Shown here: piece by piece, positions 35,276 to 44,178 of the stretch | Layout: every line of letters begins with the position of its first letter | Position numbering within the stretch: the stretch's first letter is position 1 | Source of the DNA: Flagellimonas taeanensis | Lineage (GTDB): Bacteria > Bacteroidota > Bacteroidia > Flavobacteriales > Flavobacteriaceae | Direction: 5' to 3' | Assembly (NCBI RefSeq): GCF_003584105.1 | Contig: NZ_QXFO01000011.1 | Span: forward strand, 124,001-188,000 | DNA: 64,000 nucleotides | Translations under genes and position numbers: made by a program | Notes under the pieces: model-generated | Told to the model about the DNA's origin: nothing | Seen by the model: only the letters and a program-made list of their open reading frames with translations | Databases searched by the model: none

Positions 35276-35851
35276 ATGAGCAATAAGAGCAAGGTTGAGG
35301 AAATGGAGGAAGGGCCAAATAACGGTCAAACTTCCGAAAGTACTGAACTGAACGGTGAAAATGTAGGTGTGGAACAAGGGGATACATTGAAAGAAGAGGT
35401 TTCCGTGGAGGACCAATTGCGGGAAGAATTGGCAAAGGAGAAGGACAAGTTCCTAAGACTTTTTGCCGAATTTGAGAATTTTAAGAAGAGGACCTCCAAG
35501 GAACGCATAGACCTGTTCAAGACGGCCGGACAAGAAGTCATGGTGTCCCTGTTGCCCGTTTTGGACGATTTTGACCGTGCCCTGAAGGAACTTTCCAAAT
35601 CCGAGGACAAGGAAATGTTCAAGGGAGTGGAACTCATCAACAATAAATTCAACGAAACCTTGAAAAACAAGGGATTGGAGCAAATAGAGGTCAAACAAGG
35701 CGATGCCTTTGATGCCGAAGTGCACGATGCCATCACCCAAATCCCGGCACCTGATAAAAAATTGAAAGGGAAGATCCTGGACGTGGTGGAAAAAGGGTTC
35801 AAACTGGGCGACCGTATCATCAGGCACCCAAAAGTAGTGGTTGGTAACTAG
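35276..35851 (+). CDS. grpE: Nucleotide exchange factor GrpE
   Basis: DnaK co-chaperone of 191 residues that releases ADP from DnaK. It has an acidic disordered N terminus (about 1-45), a long coiled-coil (about 46-100, LAEFENFKKRTSKERIDLFK), then the four-helix and beta-wing head (VMVSLLPVLDDFDRALKEL, ending GFKLGDRIIRHPKVVVGN). The ATG at 35276 follows a good promoter; the longer frame from 35228 begins inside the -7 box. dnaJ follows by six bases. Confidence 0.96.
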   Translation: MSNKSKVEEMEEGPNNGQTSESTELNGENVGVEQGDTLKEEVSVEDQLREELAKEKDKFLRLFAEFENFKKRTSKERIDLFKTAGQEVMVSLLPVLDDFDRALKELSKSEDKEMFKGVELINNKFNETLKNKGLEQIEVKQGDAFDAEVHDAITQIPAPDKKLKGKILDVVEKGFKLGDRIIRHPKVVVGN

Positions 35852-35857
35852 AGCTAT

Positions 35858-36976
35858 ATGAAGGAAGATTTTTACGAAATACTGGGAGTCTCCAAGGGAG
35901 CGACCGCTGCGGAAATCAAGAAGGCCTATCGCAAAAAGGCAATCGAGTTCCACCCGGACAAAAACCCAGGGGATGCCAAGGCCGAGGAAATGTTCAAGAA
36001 GGCGGCCGAGGCCTACGAAGTGCTGAGCGACCCTGACAAGCGTGCCAGATACGACCAGTATGGCCATGCCGCATTCGACGGAAGCTCCGGTTTTGGTGGC
36101 GGAGGCATGAACATGGAGGATATTTTCAGCCAGTTTGGCGATATTTTTGGCAGTGCATTTGGAGGAGGGTTCAGCGGTTTTGGAGGTTTCGGTGGCGGTG
36201 GCCAGCGACGGATGAAGGGGAGTAACCTTCGCATTCGCGTAAAACTGACCTTGGAAGAAGTGGCCAATGGCGTTGAGAAGAAAATCAAGGTAAGGAGAAA
36301 GGTGCAGGCCGATGGTGTGACCTACAAGACCTGTCCCACCTGTAACGGAACCGGACAGATCACCAAGATCACCAATACCATTCTGGGAAGAATGCAGACG
36401 GCCACCACGTGTAGCACCTGTGGAGGTTCAGGGCAGGCCATTGATAAAAGACCCGCTGGGGCAGATGTCCAAGGACTTAAGGTAGAGGAAGAGACTGTTT
36501 CCATCAAAATACCACCAGGTGTGGAAGATGGTATGCAGTTGAAAGTGTCCGGCAAGGGCAATGATGCACCCGGGAACGGAATTGCAGGAGATTTGCTGGT
36601 GGCCATCGAGACTGTTGAACACGATACCCTTAAAAGAGAGGGTGACAACCTGCACTATGACCTCTACATCAGCATCCCAGAGGCCGTATTGGGAAGCTCC
36701 AAGGAAATTGACTCTGTGGGAGGAAAGGTCCGCATCAAACTGGAACCGGGCATACAGTCCGGAAAGATATTGAGACTGAGGGGGAAAGGAATCTCCAGTA
36801 TCAACGGATATGGAAGCGGTGACCTGTTGGTGCACGTGAACGTCTGGACACCCAAGGAGCTGAACAAGGAACAAAAAGAGTTTTTTGAACGGATGCAGAA
36901 CGATGAGAATTTTGCACCAAAACCCGAAAAAAGCGATAAATCTTTCTTTGAAAAGGTAAAAGATATGTTCTCTTGA
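35858..36976 (+). CDS. dnaJ: Chaperone protein DnaJ with reduced zinc region
   Basis: Hsp40 co-chaperone of 372 residues. The J domain (1-70) has the HPD motif (EFHPDKNPG). A Gly/Phe region follows (about 72-115), then the substrate-binding domains. The Cys-rich region holds only two CxxCxGxG motifs (CPTCNGTG and CSTCGGSG), whereas E. coli DnaJ has four, so it can form only one zinc centre. This short form is one I recall from other flavobacteria. The C-terminal dimer domain ([18 protein letters not shown]) is complete. It forms an operon with grpE. Confidence 0.94.
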   Translation: MKEDFYEILGVSKGATAAEIKKAYRKKAIEFHPDKNPGDAKAEEMFKKAAEAYEVLSDPDKRARYDQYGHAAFDGSSGFGGGGMNMEDIFSQFGDIFGSAFGGGFSGFGGFGGGGQRRMKGSNLRIRVKLTLEEVANGVEKKIKVRRKVQADGVTYKTCPTCNGTGQITKITNTILGRMQTATTCSTCGGSGQAIDKRPAGADVQGLKVEEETVSIKIPPGVEDGMQLKVSGKGNDAPGNGIAGDLLVAIETVEHDTLKREGDNLHYDLYISIPEAVLGSSKEIDSVGGKVRIKLEPGIQSGKILRLRGKGISSINGYGSGDLLVHVNVWTPKELNKEQKEFFERMQNDENFAPKPEKSDKSFFEKVKDMFS

Positions 36977-37158
36977 GAAGAAAAATATTGCTGTTTAAAT
37001 AAAAAACGTATATTTGAAACTGATGTTGGGTGACCAATATCTAATTTTCTTTTTCATAGCAATTTTTTTCCCATCCTTGAATTCATTTGAGGGTGGGTTT
37101 TGTTTTTAAAGGGTATGCTGTTATTGGGCAAATACATATCTTTGAAAAAATAGTTTAC

Positions 37159-38097
37159 ATGGATCACATCCTTGTTGCCAAAAACGTTTCCAAATCCTAT
37201 GGAAATCACAAAGCGTTGAGCAACATTTCACTCGAAATTCCAGAGAACTGCATCTATGGACTTTTAGGGCCAAATGGGGCAGGAAAAACCTCTTTCATAC
37301 GCATCATCAACCAGATTACCCACCAGGATGCCGGTGAGATTTTCTTCAATGGAACTCCCTTGTCGCCCGATCACATAGCCCTTATCGGTTATTTGCCCGA
37401 GGAACGAGGGCTGTACAAGAGCATGAAAGTGGGCGAGCAGGCCCTGTACCTGGCACAGCTCAAGGGACTGTCCAAGAATGAGGCCAAGAAACGGCTCAAG
37501 TATTGGTTTGACCGCTTGGACATAGGCGATTGGTGGAACAAAAAGATACAGGAACTTTCCAAGGGAATGGCCCAGAAAGTACAGTTCATCGTGACCGTGC
37601 TGCACGAACCCAAGCTCCTTATTTTTGATGAGCCCTTCAGTGGTTTTGACCCCATCAATGCCAATATCATCAAAGATGAGATCATCGAACTCAAGAAAAA
37701 AGGGGCATCCATTATCTTTTCCACACACCGCATGGAATCTGTGGAGGAGCTCTGTGAGTACATTGCCCTGATCCATAAGTCGGAAAAGATCTTGGATGGC
37801 AAACTTTCCGACATCAAAAAAGCCTATAAGAACAACGTCTTCAACGTTGGGTTGCAGATACAGCAGGACGGTGAGGCATTGATACGGACATTGGGCGAAA
37901 AGTTCAATATTGTCTCGTCCAATATCGACCCCCTTGAAAAACAATTGGATTTCAAGGTGCAATTGCCTTCTGCACATACCTCGGAAATATTGGCGGAACT
38001 TTCAAAGGTGGCGAACGTGAACCGGTTTGAAGAGACCATTCCATCGGCCAACGACATATTTATCCAAACCGTAAACAGCAAGGACAATGGGAAGTAA
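37159..38097 (+). CDS. ABC transporter ATP-binding protein (ABC-2 exporter)
   Basis: ATPase subunit of 312 residues from the ATG at 37159. Walker A is GPNGAGKTS, the Q loop is IGYLPEERGLYKSM, the signature LSKGMAQKVQF (degenerate LSGGQ, usual for the NatA branch), Walker B LLIFDEPFSGFDP, and the switch is FSTHRM. A C-terminal domain of about 90 residues follows, as in NatA-like proteins. A -7 box TATCTTTG is at 37137. It pairs with the permease whose start overlaps its end by 11 bases. Export of sodium or a small toxic compound is possible; the substrate is not shown. Confidence 0.92.
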   Translation: MDHILVAKNVSKSYGNHKALSNISLEIPENCIYGLLGPNGAGKTSFIRIINQITHQDAGEIFFNGTPLSPDHIALIGYLPEERGLYKSMKVGEQALYLAQLKGLSKNEAKKRLKYWFDRLDIGDWWNKKIQELSKGMAQKVQFIVTVLHEPKLLIFDEPFSGFDPINANIIKDEIIELKKKGASIIFSTHRMESVEELCEYIALIHKSEKILDGKLSDIKKAYKNNVFNVGLQIQQDGEALIRTLGEKFNIVSSNIDPLEKQLDFKVQLPSAHTSEILAELSKVANVNRFEETIPSANDIFIQTVNSKDNGK

Positions 38098-39427
38098 GCT
38101 GGGGCTGATCATCAAACGGGAGTACTTGGCTAAGGTGAGGAACCGCTCCTTTATTGTAATGACCATTCTGAGTCCCCTACTGATTGTGGGAATGATCGTA
38201 CTGATCGCCTATCTGGCCAAAATCAATGATGATGAGGTAAGGGTGGTCTCTGTTCTGAACGAGAGCAGCTATTTTGAAGATGGGTTCACCTCGTCCAGGA
38301 ACATTTCCTATGTGTATCTGGACCAAATTTCTGTGGAGGCCGCAAAGGATTCCACGGCTTCCATGGGCTACTATGGACTGCTCCATATTCCCAGTGGGGG
38401 CAGCATCGAGAATGTGGCCCGCCAAGCTCATCTTTATACCAAAGACAACCCGAACACCACTGTGACCCAGCAATTGGAAGGAATTTTCCAGAAGCAGTTG
38501 CGACAGGACCGTTTGGAGAAATTGGGGGTTTCATCGGAACAGTTTTCCGAAGTGGAAAAACCCTTCGGGCTGAACCTCTCCACTTTTGAAGGGGAAAAGA
38601 GTCTAAAGGGCATCAATGAGATCAAGGCGTTCATTGGGGGAGGTTTTGGCTATGCCATCATGATGTTCATTATCATATACGGAGGGTTTGTGATGCGGAG
38701 TGTGATAGAGGAAAAAACGAGCAGGATCATAGAAGTGATCATATCTTCCGTGAAACCGTTCCAATTGATGTTGGGCAAGATCATAGGGACCTCATTGGCA
38801 GGGATTACCCAATTTACCATTTGGATCATTTCGGCCTCCATCCTGCTGATGCTTGCTGTTCTCTTGTTGGGATTGGACCTCGGGGCCATGATGGGTGATG
38901 CCCCGTTGCCATCGGAGACCATGGGAGGAATGTCCCAATTTACCGCCATGGACAGCGAAATGATGATGTATGCCAAGGAAGTATTCGACATTCCGTGGGG
39001 ATTGCTGATCATTTCCTTTTTTATTTATTTTGTATTGGGCTACCTGATCTACAGCTCCATTTATGCCGCTATTGGAGCTGCGGTGGACAATGAGACGGAT
39101 ACGCAGCAGTTCATATTTCCGATCATAATGCCCTTGATGTTGGGAATTTATGTGGGCTTCTTTTCGGTGTTCAGTAACCCGAACGGCCCCATTGCAGTGG
39201 CTTTTTCCCTGTTTCCGCTCACATCGCCCATTGTGATGCTTATGCGCCTACCGGGAGGGATTGGGCAAGGTGGCGTACCTTTGTGGCAACTGCTGTTGTC
39301 CATTTCCCTGTTGATCGTTACCTTTTTGGGTATTGTGTCGCTGGCGGCCAAGATTTATCGGGTCGGTATTTTGATGTATGGCAAAAAGCCCACATACAAA
39401 GAATTGATGAAGTGGTTGAGATATTAA
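38087..39427 (+). CDS. ABC-2 type permease (NatB-like)
   Basis: Permease of 446 residues with the ABC-2 layout of NatB: an N-terminal helix (about 22-42), a periplasmic domain of about 130 residues, then five to six helices starting at GGGFGYAIMMFIIIYGGFVM with the family motif VIEEKTSRIIEVIISSVKPF. Together with the preceding ATPase it makes a full exporter. It is followed seven bases later by the mscS gene, so the unit may extend to four or five genes. Confidence 0.9.
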   Translation: MGSKLGLIIKREYLAKVRNRSFIVMTILSPLLIVGMIVLIAYLAKINDDEVRVVSVLNESSYFEDGFTSSRNISYVYLDQISVEAAKDSTASMGYYGLLHIPSGGSIENVARQAHLYTKDNPNTTVTQQLEGIFQKQLRQDRLEKLGVSSEQFSEVEKPFGLNLSTFEGEKSLKGINEIKAFIGGGFGYAIMMFIIIYGGFVMRSVIEEKTSRIIEVIISSVKPFQLMLGKIIGTSLAGITQFTIWIISASILLMLAVLLLGLDLGAMMGDAPLPSETMGGMSQFTAMDSEMMMYAKEVFDIPWGLLIISFFIYFVLGYLIYSSIYAAIGAAVDNETDTQQFIFPIIMPLMLGIYVGFFSVFSNPNGPIAVAFSLFPLTSPIVMLMRLPGGIGQGGVPLWQLLLSISLLIVTFLGIVSLAAKIYRVGILMYGKKPTYKELMKWLRY

Positions 39428-39433
39428 TGTAAC

Positions 39434-40321
39434 ATGCAGGACGGAGCAGAAGAAATAAAGGAGATCCTCGAGGAGGATATTTGGGGATCCATCAAGGAGT
39501 TCCTCAACCTTGGCATCCATCTAGGGCAGGGCGAAAAATCCATCAACTTGACGATAGGGCTGCTGTTACTTTTGACGTTGGCCATCATAGCGGCCAAATT
39601 CATCATGAAATGGCTCCGGCACTTGATTACCCGTAAAATGGAGCAGGAGGACAAACAAAAGTTCACCAGCATCTTCAAGTTCATCAACTATGTGGTCTAT
39701 CTGATAGCAGTGTTCGTTACCCTCGGGGTGGCCGGGGTGGACATAACCTTGGTGATCACGGCATCCGCGGCACTCTTTGTTGGGTTGGGACTCGCATTGC
39801 AGGAACTGTTCAAGGATATTCTCGGGGGCATTTTCATCATCATAGACAAATCGTTGCAAGTGGGGGACATCGTTGAGGTGGATGGAAAGGTAGGGAAGGT
39901 GTTCGAGATCAAACTGCGCACCACAAGGGCCATCACACGCGACGATAAAGTCCTCATTTTGCCCAACCATAAGTTCATCAGTGACATTGTCTACAACTAC
40001 ACGCAGAACCACAGGACCACTCGGGAAAAGGTGAGTGTGGGTGTGGCATACGGAAGTGACGTGCAGTTGGTGACCAAGATTCTGGAACAGGTGGCAACAG
40101 AACAGAAACAGATCCTGAAGAACCCAAAGCCATTTGTCCTGTTTGACGACTTTGGGGATTCCGCATTGCTGTTTTCCGTCCATTTTTTTACCAACGATAG
40201 TTTCAGGGACCCAAGGATAAAAAGTGAAATGCGCTATAAGATCAATGCCAGGTTTAAAGAGAACAACATTGGCATTCCATTCCCGCAGAGGGATGTACAT
40301 ATCATCCAGCAAAAAACATAA
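39434..40321 (+). CDS. Small-conductance mechanosensitive channel (MscS family)
   Basis: Channel of 295 residues with three membrane helices (about 40-60, 80-98, 105-130). The pore helix is glycine/alanine rich (VITASAALFVGLGLALQELF) and leads into the beta domain (GGIFIIIDKSLQVGDIVEVD, then VFEIKLRTTRAITRDDKVLI) and the C-terminal alpha/beta cage. It protects against osmotic downshock. Same strand and close to the ABC exporter and the outer-membrane protein that follows. Confidence 0.93.
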   Translation: MQDGAEEIKEILEEDIWGSIKEFLNLGIHLGQGEKSINLTIGLLLLLTLAIIAAKFIMKWLRHLITRKMEQEDKQKFTSIFKFINYVVYLIAVFVTLGVAGVDITLVITASAALFVGLGLALQELFKDILGGIFIIIDKSLQVGDIVEVDGKVGKVFEIKLRTTRAITRDDKVLILPNHKFISDIVYNYTQNHRTTREKVSVGVAYGSDVQLVTKILEQVATEQKQILKNPKPFVLFDDFGDSALLFSVHFFTNDSFRDPRIKSEMRYKINARFKENNIGIPFPQRDVHIIQQKT

Positions 40322-40353
40322 AAGACATAAAAAATAGACAACATCAAATTGCT

Positions 40354-41223
40354 ATGGGAGTGCTGTTAGTCTCCTTTGCAATCCTTTTTGGACAGCAGGT
40401 CCGGGCACAGAATACCGATATCTTTAGGCTGGAATACCTCAATATTCCTGTAAATGATACAGGGGTAAAGACACAGCGTTATAAAGCATTGATCAATTTT
40501 CCCATCAAATTGAACGAGAACAAGGATTATTTGGTTGTTGGGGGCGAATACAACCGTTTTGACATGGGCTATTCGGCCGACCTTCCCTTCGACAAAAAAG
40601 AAATGATCAGGTTCCATGTCATTGACTTTAACCTTGGGCTGGTCAAAAAATGGAACGAGAATTGGAGCGTGGTCGCCATCTTGACCCCAAGACTGGCATC
40701 CAATTTATTGGATGGCGTGGTCAGGGATGACTTTTTTATGAATGCCTCTGCCGCATTTTGGAAAGAAAAACCCAAGGCCGATAAACCCTATAGACTAGTG
40801 TTGGGACTTACCTATAACAGTACGACGGGAATACCCGTTCCACTGCCCTTGATCCATTATTACAAAAGGTTCCATCCAGATTGGTCCTATGTGATCGGTG
40901 TTCCAAAATCCAATGTAAAATACCATATCAATGAAAAGCACAGTTTGGAATTGGCATTGTTCTTGGATGGTTATTTTATGAACCTACAGAACAATATCGT
41001 TTTGGACAATGGGTTGGTGGCGTCAAGGATTTCTTTCAACTCTTTGGTGGGAACCATTGGCTATCAATATAATGTCACGGAGAACATTTCTTTTTTTGCC
41101 TTGGCAGGGAGTACCTTGTTTCAAGAAGGGAAGTTGAGAAATAGGGAACGTGGTGAGGTATTTGTGTTCAATAACGATTCAAATCTTTATATTCGAACAG
41201 GGTTCAAGATTGGAATTTTTTAA
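40354..41223 (+). CDS. DUF6268-type outer-membrane beta-barrel protein
   Basis: Exported protein of 289 residues. A signal peptide (VLLVSFAILFGQQVRAQ) is followed by alternating amphipathic strands, closing with a terminal Phe (YIRTGFKIGIF), as in small outer-membrane barrels. The pattern (NIPVNDTGVKTQRYKALINF, NENWSVVAILTPRLASNL) is that of DUF6268. Function unknown. It lies 11 bases before the sigma-54 activator gene and could be its partner or target. Confidence 0.75.
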   Translation: MGVLLVSFAILFGQQVRAQNTDIFRLEYLNIPVNDTGVKTQRYKALINFPIKLNENKDYLVVGGEYNRFDMGYSADLPFDKKEMIRFHVIDFNLGLVKKWNENWSVVAILTPRLASNLLDGVVRDDFFMNASAAFWKEKPKADKPYRLVLGLTYNSTTGIPVPLPLIHYYKRFHPDWSYVIGVPKSNVKYHINEKHSLELALFLDGYFMNLQNNIVLDNGLVASRISFNSLVGTIGYQYNVTENISFFALAGSTLFQEGKLRNRERGEVFVFNNDSNLYIRTGFKIGIF

Positions 41224-41234
41224 ATAGGAAAAGT

Positions 41235-42398
41235 ATGTCAAGGATTTTGGTGATAGAAGACGAGTCTGCAATCAGAAGAGTGTTGGTCAAGATATTGTCC
41301 GAAGAGAACGATGACTATGATGTCCAGGAAGCCGAAGATGGGCTTTCCGGGATAGAGGCCATCAAAAAGGATGACTTTGACTTGGTTCTATGCGACATAA
41401 AAATGCCAAAAATGGACGGGGTGGAAGTCTTGGAGGCTGCCAAAAAAATAAAGCCCGAAGTTCCTTTCATCATGATTTCGGGGCATGGTGACCTTGATAC
41501 AGCGGTCAATACCATGCGGATGGGTGCCTTTGACTATATTTCCAAACCCCCAGATCTGAACCGTTTGCTCACCACAGTACGCAATGCCTTGGATCGAAAG
41601 GAACTGGTCGTGGAGAACAAGACCCTCAAAAAAAAGATTTCCAAAAATTATGAAATGGTGGGGGAAAGTGAACAGATCGGTGTCATTAAGGACATGATAG
41701 AAAAAGTGGCCCCCACCGATGCCAGGGTATTGATCACGGGATCCAATGGAACGGGCAAAGAACTGGTGGCACATTGGTTGCACCAAAAAAGCCAACGCTC
41801 CTCCGAACCGTTCATTGAGGTGAATTGCGCCGCCATACCATCGGAATTGATCGAGAGCGAGCTGTTCGGCCATGTAAAAGGGGCGTTTACCTCTGCAGTC
41901 AAGGACAGGGCCGGCAAGTTTGAAACAGCTAACAAGGGTACCATTTTCTTGGATGAGATAGGCGACATGAGCCTTTCCGCACAGGCCAAAGTACTACGCG
42001 CCTTACAAGAGAACAAAATATCCAGGGTGGGTTCGGACAAGGACATCAAGGTAGATGTGCGTGTACTTGCGGCCACCAACAAAGACCTGAAAAAGGAAAT
42101 AGAGCAAGGCAAGTTCAGGGAAGATCTCTACCACCGATTGGCGGTGATATTGATCAAAGTGCCGTCCTTGAACGACAGGCGGGACGATATTCCACTGTTG
42201 ATCACCTATTTTTCGGAGAAAATAGCTTCTGAACAAGGAACGGCCCAAAAGAATTTTTCCCAAAAGGCCATAGAACTTCTTAAAAGTTATGATTGGACTG
42301 GAAATATCCGTGAGCTTCGCAATGTGGTGGAGCGGTTGATCATTTTGGGCGGAAAGGAAGTGTCCGAAGAAGACGTGAAACTGTTTGCCAGTAAGTAA
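41235..42398 (+). CDS. Sigma-54-type response regulator lacking a DNA-binding domain
   Basis: NtrC-like activator of 387 residues. The receiver domain (1-120) has Asp54 as phospho-acceptor (LVLCDIKMPKMDG) and Lys104. The AAA+ domain (about 143-375) has Walker A GSNGTGKE, the sigma-54 contact loop GAFTSA (canonical GAFTGA), Walker B GTIFLDEIGDM and the arginine-finger region EDLYHRLAVILIKVP. The protein ends a few residues after the last AAA+ helix (EVSEEDVKLFASK) with no Fis-type helix-turn-helix. It may work from solution or with a partner, as FlgR- and CtcC-type proteins do. No histidine kinase gene is adjacent. Confidence 0.92.
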   Translation: MSRILVIEDESAIRRVLVKILSEENDDYDVQEAEDGLSGIEAIKKDDFDLVLCDIKMPKMDGVEVLEAAKKIKPEVPFIMISGHGDLDTAVNTMRMGAFDYISKPPDLNRLLTTVRNALDRKELVVENKTLKKKISKNYEMVGESEQIGVIKDMIEKVAPTDARVLITGSNGTGKELVAHWLHQKSQRSSEPFIEVNCAAIPSELIESELFGHVKGAFTSAVKDRAGKFETANKGTIFLDEIGDMSLSAQAKVLRALQENKISRVGSDKDIKVDVRVLAATNKDLKKEIEQGKFREDLYHRLAVILIKVPSLNDRRDDIPLLITYFSEKIASEQGTAQKNFSQKAIELLKSYDWTGNIRELRNVVERLIILGGKEVSEEDVKLFASK

Positions 42399-42412
42399 AT
42401 ACCTCCTCCTTT

Positions 42413-43120
42413 TTAATTACACGCCCCTATTTTCTGAAGAGCCGCCTGGGATAACGTTTTCACCCGTTGATGGTACTGTTTCTTATATTGGGACAGTTTT
42501 GTGTTGAGCAAGATCAATCGGGATTCCTCATAGATGTTCGTGACATACCTCTTCGCTTCGTCACAATCCACATTGGCCACCACCTTATCCAGCGACGTTT
42601 CAAACTCCAGAAGACACTCGTGTACCTGCTCCTTTATGGTGCCGCTATGGGGAGGGGACAACCAATTTGGCCCATCAAGGATTTCTTTGGTGTTCATGGT
42701 CAAAAAATCGTTACCATATAGACTGGAAGATTCACGTTCATAGGTCTTTAGGACCTTGATGCCTATTAGGGTGTTCTCCAAAGCTCTGTGTAAAGCCTTT
42801 TTGGAATCCTCCAAAAATTCGGATCTCGTTGCGGTCTTCAGTAAGGATAGGGCTTTTTCCAGGCTTTCAATAGTGCCCTCACAACCACAGTCCACAAAGT
42901 TTCCTTTGGTTTTTTCTATGCCGTTCAAAGCTTTATAGGCATGGTACTTGGCCATTTTTAGGTCATTTGCCGTGACGGCTGCCTGTATTTTACTCTTGAT
43001 GTATTCCAGATTGGAATTGGCATATGCACAAGCATTTGGGAGAGTGAAGGAAGACATTAGCCACAGGGCAATAAGACCCAAAGCAAAGGTAATCAACAAG
43101 ATAGTCTTTTTGGTTTTCAT
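42413..43120 (-). CDS. Exported helical hypothetical protein with paired cysteines
   Basis: Protein of 235 residues from the ATG near 43120. A signal or anchor helix (MKTKKTILLITFALGLIALW) is followed by an all-helical domain with six or so cysteines (NACAYANSN, FVDCGCEGTI, VHECLLE, NVDCDEAK and a terminal GACN), likely paired in the periplasm. No family is recognised. The longer frame to 43213 is unlikely because it adds a basic tail before the signal sequence. It is convergent with the response-regulator gene. Confidence 0.65.
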   Translation of the reverse strand: MKTKKTILLITFALGLIALWLMSSFTLPNACAYANSNLEYIKSKIQAAVTANDLKMAKYHAYKALNGIEKTKGNFVDCGCEGTIESLEKALSLLKTATRSEFLEDSKKALHRALENTLIGIKVLKTYERESSSLYGNDFLTMNTKEILDGPNWLSPPHSGTIKEQVHECLLEFETSLDKVVANVDCDEAKRYVTNIYEESRLILLNTKLSQYKKQYHQRVKTLSQAALQKIGACN

Positions 43121-43296
43121 AACGCGATAGATTTGGGACGCTGCGCTTTTGATGGTCACTAAGTTAAGATAAGGGCGTTTTGGCGAAGAATAAGATCGAT
43201 AAAAAGAAACCAAAAACTACCAATGGCAAAAACCATCGGTGAAAGACGCTTTTTGGAAGATTGAGGGAGTGTGGAAAAAAGACTATATTCATTCCT

Positions 43297-44178
43297 ATGG
43301 AAGAAATCAGAACAGCGAAATATCTTGTCAGGGGTGATATACAACTTGACAAAGCGGACACCTATGAAGATCTTGGGGCGTCTGAAAAGAAGCTCAAAAA
43401 GGAATTGGAGGATATCCGAAAAGATCTGGGCGAGTTTCAGGACACGTTATATGCACACGGTAAATATGGAGTGCTGGTCTGCCTGCAGGGCATGGACACA
43501 GCCGGCAAGGACAGCTTGATCAGGGAAGTCTTCAAGGATTTCAATGTGAGGGGGGTGGTGGTCCACAGTTTTAAAGTACCCACTTCCCTTGAATTGAAAC
43601 ATGATTATCTCTGGAGGCACTATATCGCCCTTCCCGAGCGGGGAAAATTTGCCGTATTCAACCGGACCCATTATGAGAACGTATTGGTCACCAAGGTACA
43701 TCCGGAATACATTTTGGGCGAACATTTACCCGGCATAGAATCCGTTGATCACATTGATGGGGCCTTCTGGGAAAAAAGATATCAGGAAATCAATGCCTTT
43801 GAAGAGCACGTGGCCAAAAACGGGACCATTATTTTCAAGTTCTTCCTGCATCTTTCCAAGGAAGAACAGCGCCAGCGATTGTTGCGAAGAATTGAATCGA
43901 AACAAAAGAACTGGAAATTTTCCCCGGGTGACCTAAAGGAGCGCAAGCTCTGGGACGCCTACCAAAAATGCTATGAGGAAGCACTTTCCAAAACTTCCAA
44001 GGACCATGCACCGTGGTTCGTCATCCCTGCGGACAATAAAGAAGCGGCACGGGTCATTGTGGCATCCATCATGCTGGAAGCGTTAAAAAAGTACAAAGAT
44101 ATAGAGGAACCCGAGCTCGACGACGAAATAAAGGCTAATTTAGAAACCTTTAAGCAAGAACTGGAAAAAGAAACCTAA
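43297..44178 (+). CDS. ppk2: Polyphosphate kinase 2 family protein
   Basis: PPK2-type phosphotransferase of 293 residues, which moves phosphate between polyphosphate and nucleotides. Walker A is LQGMDTAGKDSLIREV, the lid region is WRHYIALPERGKFAVFNRTH, and Walker B is preceded by VKNGTIIFKFFLHLSKEEQ-like residues (KNGTIIFKFFLHLSKEEQ). Family details (AMP-, ADP- or polyP:GDP-specific) cannot be decided by eye. The ATG at 43297 is preferred to the TTG at 43261. The stop shares a base with the start of the peptidase gene. Confidence 0.93.
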   Translation: MEEIRTAKYLVRGDIQLDKADTYEDLGASEKKLKKELEDIRKDLGEFQDTLYAHGKYGVLVCLQGMDTAGKDSLIREVFKDFNVRGVVVHSFKVPTSLELKHDYLWRHYIALPERGKFAVFNRTHYENVLVTKVHPEYILGEHLPGIESVDHIDGAFWEKRYQEINAFEEHVAKNGTIIFKFFLHLSKEEQRQRLLRRIESKQKNWKFSPGDLKERKLWDAYQKCYEEALSKTSKDHAPWFVIPADNKEAARVIVASIMLEALKKYKDIEEPELDDEIKANLETFKQELEKET

